Assembly: GCA_026168605.1 (NCBI GenBank)
Contig: JAPFDX010000035.1
Location: 1-37,924 of the forward strand
DNA: 37,924 nt
From: Roseburia sp.
Lineage (GTDB): Bacteria; Bacillota; Clostridia; Lachnospirales; Lachnospiraceae
Direction: 5' to 3'
The position numbers and the translations under genes are program-made. Below the pieces are notes generated by a model. It searched no databases and was not told the origin of the DNA. It saw only the letters and a program-made list of their open reading frames with translations. Shown here piece by piece: positions 20,423 to 28,159 of the stretch (positions within the stretch are counted from its first letter, which is position 1; every line of letters begins with the position of its first letter).

Positions 20423-20455
20423 GGGGTTGTCGGCGGACAACCCCTTCCTTTGTTG
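20423..20455 (+). terminator. Terminator after jag
   Basis: GGGGTTGTC / GACAACCCC (20423-20431 and 20436-20444) form a perfect 9-bp stem with a 4-nt loop, followed by TTCCTTTGTTG. It lies in the 79-bp gap before mnmE. Confidence 0.75.
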
Positions 20456-20487
20456 AAAAATAACAGTCGGATATTTGAGGTGTGTGG

Positions 20488-21876
20488 ATGAAAACAGATA
20501 CGATTGCGGCGATTGCAACGGCAATGACGAACGCGGGAATTGGAATTGTGAGGATCAGCGGGGACGAGGCTGTCCCGATTGCAGACAGGATTTTTCAGGG
20601 AAAAGGGACAAAAAAGCTGGCAGAGTGTGAGACGCACACGATCCACTACGGTCACATCCATGACGGTGAGGAAGTGGTCGATGAGGTTATGGTGCTTCTG
20701 ATGCGTGGACCGCGAAGCTATACAAGAGAAGATACGATAGAGATTGACTGTCACGGCGGTATCTATGTGACAAAGAGGATTTTGGAGACTGTGATAAAAT
20801 ATGGGGCGAGACCTGCAGAACCGGGGGAATTTACGAAGCGCGCCTTTTTAAATGGGAGAATCGATCTGTCGCAGGCGGAGTCCGTGATCGACCTGATCCA
20901 TGCAAAGAATGATTTTGCGCTGAAAAATTCCATAAAGCAGTTGTCAGGTTCTGTTTCGGGAAAGGTGAAGGGACTTCGTGGTGAGGTGCTGCATGAGATC
21001 GCCTTTATCGAGTCGGCACTTGACGACCCGGAACACATTTCTCTCGATGGTTATCCACAAAAGTTATCGGTGATTGTGGATAAAATAATAAAAGAGATAG
21101 AAAAGCTGTTGGCATCCAGTGACAACGGAAGGATTTTAAAAGAAGGAATCTCAACTGTGATCGTGGGAAAACCGAACGCGGGAAAGTCCTCCCTGCTCAA
21201 TACGCTGGTGGGAGAGGAGCGCGCGATCGTCACGGATATTGCCGGAACGACGCGGGATGTTTTGGAGGAGCAGATCAATTTAGACGGAATTATTTTAAAT
21301 GTGACGGATACCGCAGGTATCCGGGAGACCGATGATGTCGTGGAAAAGATCGGTGTGGATAAAGCAAAGAAATATTTGAAGGATGCGGATCTGATCGTCT
21401 ATGTTGTGGATAGTTCGACAAAGCTGGATGAGAATGATTATGAGATTATGAAACTGCTGGAAGGAAGGCAGTCTGTCATTCTGCGCAATAAATCAGACTT
21501 AGAAACAGTCACAACGGAGGAGGAAATCCGTGATGCAGTGGGAGAAAACTGTGATAATTGCAGGATTTTATCTGTTTCCGCGAGAGAGCAGATAGGAATG
21601 GAGGAGTTCTCCAGAACGATTCGGGAGATGTTTTTTTCCGGGGATATCACGGTGAATGATGAGGTGTATATCACAAATATTCGTCATAAAACTGCTTTAC
21701 AGGAAGCGCTTTCTGGTTTACATTTAGTAGAGCAGAGTATCGCAGACCAGATGCCTGAGGATTTCTATTCCATCGATCTCATGCACGTCTATGAGGAACT
21801 GGGAAGTATCGTCGGCGAAGCGGTCGGGGATGATCTGGTAAATGAGATATTCAGTAAGTTTTGTATGGGTAAGTAG
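20488..21876 (+). CDS. mnmE: tRNA modification GTPase MnmE (TrmE)
   Basis: The 462-aa GTPase works with MnmG to install the cmnm5 group on wobble uridine 34 of certain tRNAs. An N-terminal tetrahydrofolate-binding domain (DTIAAIATAMTNAGIGIVRI) is followed by a helical domain and an inserted GTPase: G1 GKPNAGKSSLLN, G2/G3 GTTRD and DTAGI, and G4 NKSD. The protein ends in FCMGK, holding the catalytic cysteine. The ATG sits 5 nt after GAGGTG. mnmG follows 12 nt later. Confidence 0.97.
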   Translation: MKTDTIAAIATAMTNAGIGIVRISGDEAVPIADRIFQGKGTKKLAECETHTIHYGHIHDGEEVVDEVMVLLMRGPRSYTREDTIEIDCHGGIYVTKRILETVIKYGARPAEPGEFTKRAFLNGRIDLSQAESVIDLIHAKNDFALKNSIKQLSGSVSGKVKGLRGEVLHEIAFIESALDDPEHISLDGYPQKLSVIVDKIIKEIEKLLASSDNGRILKEGISTVIVGKPNAGKSSLLNTLVGEERAIVTDIAGTTRDVLEEQINLDGIILNVTDTAGIRETDDVVEKIGVDKAKKYLKDADLIVYVVDSSTKLDENDYEIMKLLEGRQSVILRNKSDLETVTTEEEIRDAVGENCDNCRILSVSAREQIGMEEFSRTIREMFFSGDITVNDEVYITNIRHKTALQEALSGLHLVEQSIADQMPEDFYSIDLMHVYEELGSIVGEAVGDDLVNEIFSKFCMGK

Positions 21877-21888
21877 AAGGATAAATTT

Positions 21889-23805
21889 ATGAATCGCAAT
21901 CTTTTGGAAGAAACATATGATGTGGTGGTTGTAGGTGCGGGACACGCGGGCTGCGAGGCGGCGCTTGCCTGCGCAAGGCTTGGACTTGAGACAATCATAT
22001 TTACAGTGAGTGTGGACAGCATTGCGCTGATGCCGTGCAACCCGAATATCGGGGGGAGCTCGAAAGGTCATCTGGTGCGGGAGATCGACGCGCTGGGCGG
22101 ACAGATGGGGATCAATATTGACAAGACCTTTATCCAGTCGAAAATGTTGAACAAGTCAAAAGGACCTGCCGTTCATTCGCTGCGCGCGCAGGCGGACAAG
22201 GCGGATTACAGCATGGAGATGCGCAGGACGCTTCAGGAGACGGATCATCTGACGATACGTCAGGCGGAAGTTTCTGAGATCGTGACTTCCTGGGATGAAG
22301 GGCAGGATGATGCGGAAGGGGAGAGTTTTCCACATATTACCGGAGTCCGCACATCTTCGGGCGCCCTCTATCACTGTAAAGCAGTGATTCTCTGTACCGG
22401 AACATACTTGAATGCCCGTTGTCTCACGGGGGAGATGATCACTCCTACCGGACCGAATGGTCTGATGGCAGCTACACATCTGACGGATTCCCTGAAAAAA
22501 CACGGGGTGGAAATGTACCGGTTTAAGACGGGAACGCCGGCGAGAGTCGATAAAAATTCGCTTGATTTTTCGAAGATGGAGGAGCAGAAGGGGGATGAGC
22601 GGATCGTGCCGTTTTCCTTCACGACAAATCCCGAGGATGTGCAGATCGATCAGGTTTCCTGCTGGCTGACTTACACGAATGAAAAAACGCATGAGATTAT
22701 TCGTGGAAATCTCGACCGATCGCCGATCTACGCAGGGATCATCGAGGGGACGGGACCCAGATACTGCCCTTCGATCGAGGATAAGGTGGTGAAGTTTGCG
22801 GACAAAGACCGTCACCAGATTTTTATTGAGCCGGAAGGCATCCACACGAACGAAATGTATGTCGGCGGTATGTCATCGTCTCTGCCCGAGGATGTGCAGC
22901 ATGAAATGTACCGCACGCTTCCGGGGCTTGAGAATGTGAAGATCGTGCGCAATGCCTATGCGATCGAGTACGACTGTATCAATCCAAACCAGCTCTATGC
23001 GACACTGGAATTTAAGAAGATCAAAGGACTTTTTTCCGGCGGTCAGTTCAATGGAAGCAGCGGTTATGAGGAGGCGGCGTGTCAGGGTCTGGTTGCGGGG
23101 ATCAATGCGTCCATGCAGATCCTTGGGAGAGAGCCGCTGGTGCTCGACCGGTCGGAGGCTTATATCGGCGTGCTGATCGACGATCTGGTGACAAAGGAAA
23201 ACCGTGAGCCGTACCGGATGATGACCTCCCGTGCGGAATACCGTCTGCTGCTGCGACAGGATAATGCAGATTTGCGACTCTCTAAAAAAGGATATGAGAT
23301 TGGATTGATTTCCAAAGAGCGCTATGACTGGGTGTGCAAAAAAGAAGAGCTGATCAAGCAGGAAATCGAGCGTGTGGCAAAGGTGCATATCGGAGCCAAT
23401 AAGGAAGTGCAGGCGCTTCTTCAGAGTTTCGGAAGTATTTCGTTAAATACAGGAGTGACATTGACAGAGCTGATCCGCCGTCCGGAACTCGACTATGAAA
23501 AGCTTGAGCCGATTGATAAGAACAGACCGGAGCTTCCTTGTGATGTGAGGGAACAGGTGAATATCAACATCAAGTACGACGGCTATATTTCCAGACAGAT
23601 CAAGCAGGTGGAGAGCTTTAAGAGGCTCGAAAAGAAAAAAATACCCGAGGGGTTCAACTATGATGAGGTTCCGAGTCTTCGTCTGGAAGCGCGCCAGAAA
23701 TTAAAGATTTATAATCCGACGTCCATCGGTCAGGCATCGAGGATTTCCGGTGTGTCTCCGGCAGACATATCGGTGCTTCTGGTTTATATGGAGGCGCAGC
23801 ATTAA
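21889..23805 (+). CDS. mnmG: tRNA uridine-5-carboxymethylaminomethyl modification enzyme MnmG (GidA)
   Basis: The 638-aa FAD-dependent partner of MnmE. The dinucleotide-binding motif [14 protein letters not shown] is at residues 14-27. The family hallmarks [30 protein letters not shown] and [18 protein letters not shown] are present, and the C-terminal helical region with KIPEGFNYD and LRLEARQKL is complete. The length is standard. It is cotranscribed with mnmE and rsmG. Confidence 0.97.
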   Translation: MNRNLLEETYDVVVVGAGHAGCEAALACARLGLETIIFTVSVDSIALMPCNPNIGGSSKGHLVREIDALGGQMGINIDKTFIQSKMLNKSKGPAVHSLRAQADKADYSMEMRRTLQETDHLTIRQAEVSEIVTSWDEGQDDAEGESFPHITGVRTSSGALYHCKAVILCTGTYLNARCLTGEMITPTGPNGLMAATHLTDSLKKHGVEMYRFKTGTPARVDKNSLDFSKMEEQKGDERIVPFSFTTNPEDVQIDQVSCWLTYTNEKTHEIIRGNLDRSPIYAGIIEGTGPRYCPSIEDKVVKFADKDRHQIFIEPEGIHTNEMYVGGMSSSLPEDVQHEMYRTLPGLENVKIVRNAYAIEYDCINPNQLYATLEFKKIKGLFSGGQFNGSSGYEEAACQGLVAGINASMQILGREPLVLDRSEAYIGVLIDDLVTKENREPYRMMTSRAEYRLLLRQDNADLRLSKKGYEIGLISKERYDWVCKKEELIKQEIERVAKVHIGANKEVQALLQSFGSISLNTGVTLTELIRRPELDYEKLEPIDKNRPELPCDVREQVNINIKYDGYISRQIKQVESFKRLEKKKIPEGFNYDEVPSLRLEARQKLKIYNPTSIGQASRISGVSPADISVLLVYMEAQH

Positions 23806-23834
23806 ACATTTCGCCATTTTAGAACGGAGAACAT

Positions 23835-24569
23835 ATGAGTAAAGATCTTACAAAATTTTTGGCTGGTCTGGAAAAATTGAAAATTTCCCTAAATGAGGAG
23901 CAGATCCAGCAGTTTCTGGATTACTATGAGTTTTTGATTGAGACAAATAAGGTGATGAACTTAACGGCGATCACGGAATTTGACGAGGTGATCGAGAAAC
24001 ATTTTCTCGACAGTCTCTCTCTGACAAGAGTTTACGATCTGCGGCGTGAAGTAAAAATCCTGGATATGGGAACAGGCGCTGGATTTCCGGGAATCCCTCT
24101 TAAGATTGCCTTTCCGAAAATTGATTTGGTGCTGGCAGATTCTTTGAATAAGCGGATCAAATTTTTGCAGGATGTGATCGAAAAGCTCGGATTCCAGAAA
24201 ACCAGTGCGATCCATGCAAGAGCGGAGGAGCTTGGAAGAAATCAGGATTACAGAGAACAGTTTGACCTCTGTGTCTCGCGCGCCGTGGCAAATCTGGCGT
24301 CCCTGAGTGAATACTGTATTCCGTTTGTGAAAGAGGGCGGAATGTTTATCTCCTATAAGTCCGGAGAGATCGAGGAGGAAGTGAAACAGTCGAAAAAGGC
24401 GGTTTCACTTCTTGGAGGAGGTATGCCGAAGGTTTATAAATTTGACCTCTGCGAGCAGAAACGTTCTTTTGTTCTGATCGAGAAGAAGAAGAGAACGCCG
24501 AAGGCTTATCCGAGAAAGGCGGGCACACCGACAAAATTGCCGCTTGGTCAGCCTATGGAGAAAAAATAA
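23835..24569 (+). CDS. rsmG: 16S rRNA (guanine527-N7)-methyltransferase RsmG (GidB)
   Basis: The 244-aa SAM-dependent enzyme that methylates G527 of 16S rRNA. The SAM site is ILDMGTGAGFPGIPL near residue 76, preceded by the family marker NLTAI and HFLDSL, and followed by SRAVANL. The end is basic (KKKRTPKAYPRKAGTP). GGAGAA lies before the ATG. It is the third gene of the mnmE-mnmG-rsmG operon. Loss of this enzyme elsewhere gives low-level streptomycin resistance; here it looks intact. Confidence 0.96.
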   Translation: MSKDLTKFLAGLEKLKISLNEEQIQQFLDYYEFLIETNKVMNLTAITEFDEVIEKHFLDSLSLTRVYDLRREVKILDMGTGAGFPGIPLKIAFPKIDLVLADSLNKRIKFLQDVIEKLGFQKTSAIHARAEELGRNQDYREQFDLCVSRAVANLASLSEYCIPFVKEGGMFISYKSGEIEEEVKQSKKAVSLLGGGMPKVYKFDLCEQKRSFVLIEKKKRTPKAYPRKAGTPTKLPLGQPMEKK

Positions 24570-24597
24570 AATTTTTGGATTGTGGAGATTATCTGGC

Positions 24598-25170
24598 ATG
24601 AAACATAAGGGAACCGTTACGATCGAGACAGAGAGGATGATATTGAGGAGGTTTTTATCGGAGGATGTGGATGCAGCATTTCGTAATTGGACGAGTGATG
24701 AAAAGGTGACAGAATTTCTGCGTTGGCAGACACACCGGGATATTACAGTGACAGAACGTGTCATCAAGGACTGGATGGATCACTATCAAAATCCGGATTA
24801 TTATCAGTGGGCGATTGTACCGAAAAGTATCGATGAGCCGATCGGTACGATTTCGGTGACGGATCTGGATGAACGAACGGGAAAAGTCCACATCGGATAC
24901 TGTATCGGAAGTAAGTGGTGGCATTCCGGTTTTACAAGTGAGGCATTTTCCGCAATCATTTCTTTCTTCTTTGAGGAGGTCGGAACGGGGAGGATTGAAT
25001 CCATGCACGACCCCGAAAATCCGAACTCCGGCAGAGTGATGAAAAAGTGCGGTTTAATCTATGAAGGTACATTGAGAAAATCAGACTGGAGTAATAGGGG
25101 AATTGTGGATGCGTGTATGTATGGTATGCTTGCGTCTGATTATTTTAAAAATAAAGAGGCAGATTTTTAA
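24598..25170 (+). CDS. GNAT family N-acetyltransferase (RimJ/RimL-like)
   Basis: A 190-aa acetyl-CoA-dependent acetyltransferase. The start ETERMILRRFLSEDVDAAF and NWTSDEKVTEFLRW are typical of RimJ/RimL-type GNATs. The acetyl-CoA loop region is IGYCIGSKWWHSGFTSEAF, and NPNSGRVMKKCGLIYEGTLR matches the usual C-terminal motif. The ATG is 10 nt after GGAG; a longer reading would overlap rsmG. It lies 28 nt after rsmG and is probably cotranscribed. The acceptor (protein N-terminus or small molecule) is unknown. Confidence 0.88.
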   Translation: MKHKGTVTIETERMILRRFLSEDVDAAFRNWTSDEKVTEFLRWQTHRDITVTERVIKDWMDHYQNPDYYQWAIVPKSIDEPIGTISVTDLDERTGKVHIGYCIGSKWWHSGFTSEAFSAIISFFFEEVGTGRIESMHDPENPNSGRVMKKCGLIYEGTLRKSDWSNRGIVDACMYGMLASDYFKNKEADF

Positions 25171-25200
25171 ATCGTTGAAAATCTATTTGAATCAGAATAT

Positions 25201-25253
25201 AAAATAGGCTGAATATATGGCATATGGAAAATGTCATGTATTCAGCCTATTTT
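25201..25253. terminator. Terminator after the GNAT gene
   Basis: A perfect 15-bp stem (25201-25215 with 25239-25253) built on AATAGGCTGAATA and its complement closes a 23-nt loop that itself can pair further. The stem ends in TTTT on the plus strand and AAAA opposite, so it could act both ways. It separates the rsmG operon from the GntR operon. Confidence 0.85.
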
Positions 25254-25294
25254 GTTGACTTGAGAAACCAACCAAAATTTCTTATAAAAAACGA

Positions 25295-25323
25295 TTGACA
25301 AAATGTATATTATATCATATATT
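25295..25323 (+). promoter_or_regulatory. Promoter of the GntR-ABC operon
   Basis: TTGACA (25295-25300) and TATATT (25318-25323) are separated by 17 bp. The palindromic operator begins 12 bp downstream, so it covers the likely transcription start. Confidence 0.75.
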
Positions 25324-25335
25324 GAGTGTGTAATA

Positions 25336-25361
25336 TAGTTAGTTACTTAAGTAACTAACTA
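25336..25361. promoter_or_regulatory. 26-bp perfect palindromic operator
   Basis: The sequence is a perfect inverted repeat centred between 25348 and 25349, with core GTTACTTAAGTAAC. Its position over the transcription start, just before a GntR-family gene, makes it the likely autoregulatory operator. YtrA-type GntR regulators typically repress their own ABC operon from such sites. Confidence 0.75.
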
Positions 25362-25390
25362 GCAAATGTAAAGAGGGAGGAGGGATTGGA

Positions 25391-25768
25391 TTGCACATTG
25401 ATCAAAATATGGAGAAGCCGATTTTTATTCAGATTGCGGAGCAGTTGGAGGATTCCATATTTACGGGGATATTTCCAGAGGAGACGAAGATACCTTCTAC
25501 AAATGAAATATCGGCGCTGTTAAACATCAATCCCCACACGGTGCTTAAGGGGATGAATATGCTGGTGGATGAAGAAATCATTTATAAAAAGAGGGGGCTT
25601 GGAATGTTCGTGAAGGAAGGAGCGGTTTTTAAAATCAGACAGAAACGGCAGGGGCAGTTCTATCATCAGTATGTGGAAGCGTTGATCGAGGAAGCGAGGA
25701 AGCTTGAGATGACGAAGGATGAGATTATAGCTTTGATCGAAAGGGGATTTAAATATGAGGGCGATTGA
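25391..25768 (+). CDS. GntR family (YtrA subfamily) transcriptional regulator
   Basis: A 125-aa regulator with a winged-helix DNA-binding domain: PIFIQIAEQLEDSIFTGIF, then IPSTNEISALLNINPHTVLKG as the helix-turn-helix, then GLGMFVKEGA. Only a short helical tail follows, as in YtrA-type members that dimerise through two C-terminal helices and lack a large ligand domain. The start is TTG, after a strong GGAGGAGGG stretch. Its end overlaps the ABC ATPase start by 14 bp. It probably represses the operon until a stress, often a cell-envelope antibiotic in this family, relieves it. Confidence 0.88.
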   Translation: MHIDQNMEKPIFIQIAEQLEDSIFTGIFPEETKIPSTNEISALLNINPHTVLKGMNMLVDEEIIYKKRGLGMFVKEGAVFKIRQKRQGQFYHQYVEALIEEARKLEMTKDEIIALIERGFKYEGD

Positions 25769-26615
25769 AATAAAGCAGGTGACGAAAAGGTATCAGGACG
25801 TTCTTGCGCTGGATGATATTTCTTTTTCGTTTGAATATGGAAAAATCTATGGATTTCTTGGGAGAAACGGTGCGGGGAAGTCGACCGTGATCAATATCAT
25901 AGCAAACCGCATTTTTGCAGATCAGGGTGAAATCTTTGTGGACGGTATGACCGCAAAAGAAAATATGGCGGTTCATGAGAAAATTTTTTGCATGAGTGAA
26001 GCGGATCTGTACAATACAAGTTTAAAAATCAAAGATCAGTTTCTCTGGATGAGCCGTTTTTATGATTGCTTTGATATGGAAAAGGCGCTGCAGATCGCAG
26101 ATCAGTTTAAGCTTCCACTTGAGAAAAGGTTTAAGGCGCTCTCGAAAGGGTATCAGTCTATTTTTAAGCTCACGGCAGCCTTATCCATCCGGACGCCGTA
26201 TGTGATTTTTGATGAACCGGTACTGGGGCTCGACGCCAATCACAGAGAATTGTTTTACAATCTGCTGCTGAAGGATTTTGAGAAGAATGAGCGGACGATC
26301 ATTCTGGCGACGCATCTGATCGAGGAGGTTGCAAATCTGATCGAGGAAGTGGTATTGATCGATCAGGGGCATATCATTCTTCAGGAGAGTGTGGAGACCT
26401 TACTTGAGACAAGTTACTGTGTTTCAGGAAGAGAGGATGAAGTGGACACGTACTGTGCAGGTAAAAATGTTATCGGAGTGGATACACTGGGCGGTTTGAA
26501 ACTCGCTTATATCATGGGAGAAATGGAGCAGCCATCTGCGGAGAGCCACTTACAGATTTCAGCGATGAATCTGCAAAAGCTGTTTGTGAAACTGACAGAG
26601 AGGGGAGAAAATTGA
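25755..26615 (+). CDS. ABC transporter ATP-binding protein
   Basis: A 286-aa ATPase subunit. Walker A is GRNGAGKST, Walker B is PYVIFDEPVLGLD and the H-loop is ILATHLIEEV. The signature motif reads LSKGYQ, where most relatives have LSGGQ; this variant is known among ATPases of this type. About 70 residues after the ATPase core form an accessory C-terminal domain. AAAGGGGA precedes the ATG by 7 nt. It works with the next gene as a YtrA-controlled efflux or envelope-defence system; the substrate is unknown. Confidence 0.9.
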   Translation: MRAIEIKQVTKRYQDVLALDDISFSFEYGKIYGFLGRNGAGKSTVINIIANRIFADQGEIFVDGMTAKENMAVHEKIFCMSEADLYNTSLKIKDQFLWMSRFYDCFDMEKALQIADQFKLPLEKRFKALSKGYQSIFKLTAALSIRTPYVIFDEPVLGLDANHRELFYNLLLKDFEKNERTIILATHLIEEVANLIEEVVLIDQGHIILQESVETLLETSYCVSGREDEVDTYCAGKNVIGVDTLGGLKLAYIMGEMEQPSAESHLQISAMNLQKLFVKLTERGEN

Positions 26616-26616
26616 T

Positions 26617-27336
26617 ATGAAAAAATTGGGAACAGTCATCCGGTATGAATGTATCACTTCATTTCCGTACATCTGGTATTTTTATGGGATTCAATTTATT
26701 ATTATTGCATTTATCTATGTTATGATGATGTTGTTGGCAGGAACAGAAAATGTGACAGTGAGCTGTTTTGAGTTTAATACGATTGTTTACGTCGGGATAT
26801 TGGGCATTCTGGGTTATAATGAAGATTTTAAGATGCTGATCCAGAATGGATTTATCAGAAAATACATTTTTGGAGCAACTGTCATCATGTTCTTTTTTAT
26901 CTCATCAGTTATGGCGTTTGTAGATACAATTTTGGGAAATATATTTCATTTCCTATTAAGACGCTATTATTCTCTTTATGGAGTAATTTATGGTTATGAA
27001 AATCCATTTTTCAACTGGGCGTGGCTGGTGTTACTTTATTTTATGATCTGCATGATCTTTTATTTTTTCATTCTGGTTATGAACAAGATTGGAAAAAGAG
27101 GTTTTCTTTTTCTGTCAATTTTGATTGCAGGAATGGTTACGGTAGGAGCATTTTTGATTCGATATGTGCTGGATGAAACAGTCATTGGCAAAATAAAAGA
27201 ATTTTTATTGAAGGCGATGGGGTTTGTGGAAGATGGAAGCGTGAATCATTTTCTGCCGCTTTTGACATGGTTTTGCATTGCGGCTCTGTTTGGAGCAGCG
27301 TCCTATGCAGTGATCCATCGGATTGAGTTGAAGTAA
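26617..27336 (+). CDS. ABC transporter permease subunit
   Basis: This 239-aa integral membrane protein has about six hydrophobic segments: IWYFYGIQFIIIAFIYVMMM, a second near IVYVGILGIL, VIMFFFISSVMAFV, WLVLLYFMICMIFYFF, FLFLSILIAGMVTVGAFLI and FCIAALFGAASYAVI. It starts one base after the ATPase stop, with GGGGAG just upstream. The sequence does not match a permease family I can name; its partnership with the ATPase gives the role. Confidence 0.82.
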   Translation: MKKLGTVIRYECITSFPYIWYFYGIQFIIIAFIYVMMMLLAGTENVTVSCFEFNTIVYVGILGILGYNEDFKMLIQNGFIRKYIFGATVIMFFFISSVMAFVDTILGNIFHFLLRRYYSLYGVIYGYENPFFNWAWLVLLYFMICMIFYFFILVMNKIGKRGFLFLSILIAGMVTVGAFLIRYVLDETVIGKIKEFLLKAMGFVEDGSVNHFLPLLTWFCIAALFGAASYAVIHRIELK

Positions 27337-27395
27337 AGGGGGGATGTTTGCATAAAGTTTTGATTGGGTGCATAGAATTATCATGGAAAGTTCTA

Positions 27396-27424
27396 TTGAC
27401 TTTCTCATTTGTGCCTGCTAAGAT
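27396..27424 (+). promoter_or_regulatory. Promoter of the type III toxin-antitoxin locus
   Basis: TTGACT (27396-27401) and TAAGAT (27419-27424) are separated by 17 bp. The predicted start of transcription, near 27431, falls a few bases before the first RNA repeat. Confidence 0.8.
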
Positions 27425-27436
27425 ATAGGTACAAAA

Positions 27437-27532
27437 AAGTTTACCACTGACCGATATGTGGTATATAAATGGTCGGGTTGTAAGTTTACCGCTGACCAAT
27501 ATGCGGTATATAAATGGTTGGGTTGTAAGTTT
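27437..27532 (+). ncRNA. Type III antitoxin RNA, two 45-nt pseudoknot repeats (CptI/ToxI-like)
   Basis: Two tandem 45-nt units (27437-27481 and 27482-27526) and a 6-nt partial third (AAGTTT) lie between a promoter and a terminator, directly upstream of the toxin gene. In each unit ACCAC or ACCGC pairs with GTGGT or GCGGT (stem 1), and CCGA or CCAA pairs with downstream TCGG or TTGG (stem 2), in the a-b-a'-b' order of an H-type pseudoknot. The units differ by an A-T to G-C swap in stem 1 and a G-C to A-T swap in stem 2, both compensatory. In characterised type III systems the toxin cuts such transcripts into units that bind and inhibit it. Confidence 0.88.
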
Positions 27533-27563
27533 AGTCCTTCACCGTAAGGTGGGGGACTTTTTT
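27533..27563 (+). terminator. Terminator between antitoxin RNA and toxin gene
   Basis: AGTCCTTCACC-GTAA-GGTGGGGGACT forms an 11-bp stem with two G-U pairs and a GNRA-type loop, followed by TTTTTT. In known type III systems a leaky terminator in this position keeps antitoxin RNA in excess over toxin mRNA. Confidence 0.88.
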
Positions 27564-27622
27564 CACTTTATAGGAAACTTTGTTTTTGGTAAAGTAAAAA
27601 CTATGGGGGATTGCTTGGATAA

Positions 27623-28090
27623 ATGAAGAAAAAGGGTTTTTACATCATAAAAGATCAATTTTTTAAAGATATGTCTGATCCATATCTGAAAGGTAATAAA
27701 GAGGGGATGAGACCTCATTATTATTGTTTTGAGGATACATCGACGGGAATTTATTGGATGATACCACTCTCCAGCAGAATAGAGAAGTTCAGAAGGATAA
27801 TAGAAAAGAAAGAAAAATCGGGAAAACCTTGTGATCTTTTACATATTGTGAAACTGGATAATAACCGGGAAAGTGCATTTTTGATACAAGATATGTTTCC
27901 GGTCACAGAAGAGTATATAGAAAGAGAATATACGATAGCTGGAAATCATTTGATGTTGACAAGCGAGCATACGGCAAAGGTAATTGAACAAAAGGCGAGA
28001 AAAGTATTAGGAATGTTAAAGCGTGGTGTAAAATTTATGCCGACACAGCCAGATGTAATGTCTATACTGGAAAAATTGAAAAAAATTTAG
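27623..28090 (+). CDS. Type III toxin, ToxN/CptN-like endoribonuclease
   Basis: A 155-aa protein. The N-terminal FYIIKDQFFKDM, the RPHYYCF segment and the IYWMIPLSSRIEKF segment resemble ToxN/AbiQ-family endoribonucleases, where the same region reads ...APLTSPKK. By eye, Ser50, Ser51 and Arg30 fall near the catalytic positions of Pectobacterium ToxN (Thr52, Ser53, Lys33); this alignment is tentative. The upstream promoter, two 45-nt pseudoknot repeats and terminator make the assignment strong. The 45-nt repeat size and likely Lachnospiraceae host suggest the CptIN family. Such toxins cut mRNA when free, causing growth arrest, and several block phage by abortive infection; that role is untested here. 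Confidence 0.85.
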   Translation: MKKKGFYIIKDQFFKDMSDPYLKGNKEGMRPHYYCFEDTSTGIYWMIPLSSRIEKFRRIIEKKEKSGKPCDLLHIVKLDNNRESAFLIQDMFPVTEEYIEREYTIAGNHLMLTSEHTAKVIEQKARKVLGMLKRGVKFMPTQPDVMSILEKLKKI

Positions 28091-28114
28091 ATATAAAGTA
28101 GTTGATAAGTAAAA

Positions 28115-28150
28115 CCGCGGCTGTCGCATTTATGCACAGCCGCAGTTTTT
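28115..28150. terminator. Bidirectional terminator between toxin and convergent hydrolase-fold gene
   Basis: GCGGCTGT / ACAGCCGC (28117-28124 and 28136-28143) extended by GCAT/ATGC with one bulged C makes a long stem. AGTTTTTTT follows on the plus strand and GGTTTTAC on the minus strand. It serves both convergent genes. Confidence 0.88.
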
Positions 28151-28159
28151 TTAAATCTT

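Noticed and set aside
22156-23388. Minus-strand frames of 171-229 codons opposite mnmG
   Set aside because: Antisense to conserved mnmG, without recognisable motifs.
25201-25253. Insertion-sequence terminal inverted repeats
   Set aside because: The arms are separated by only 23 bp with no transposase; a T-run after the stem shows a terminator.
27437-27532. CRISPR array
   Set aside because: Two 45-nt units follow each other with no unique spacers, and they are structured and transcribed with a toxin gene.
27437-27563. Riboswitch (for example a preQ1-type pseudoknot) controlling the downstream gene
   Set aside because: Tandem exact-length repeats with a trailing partial repeat and a ToxN-like gene fit a type III antitoxin much better.
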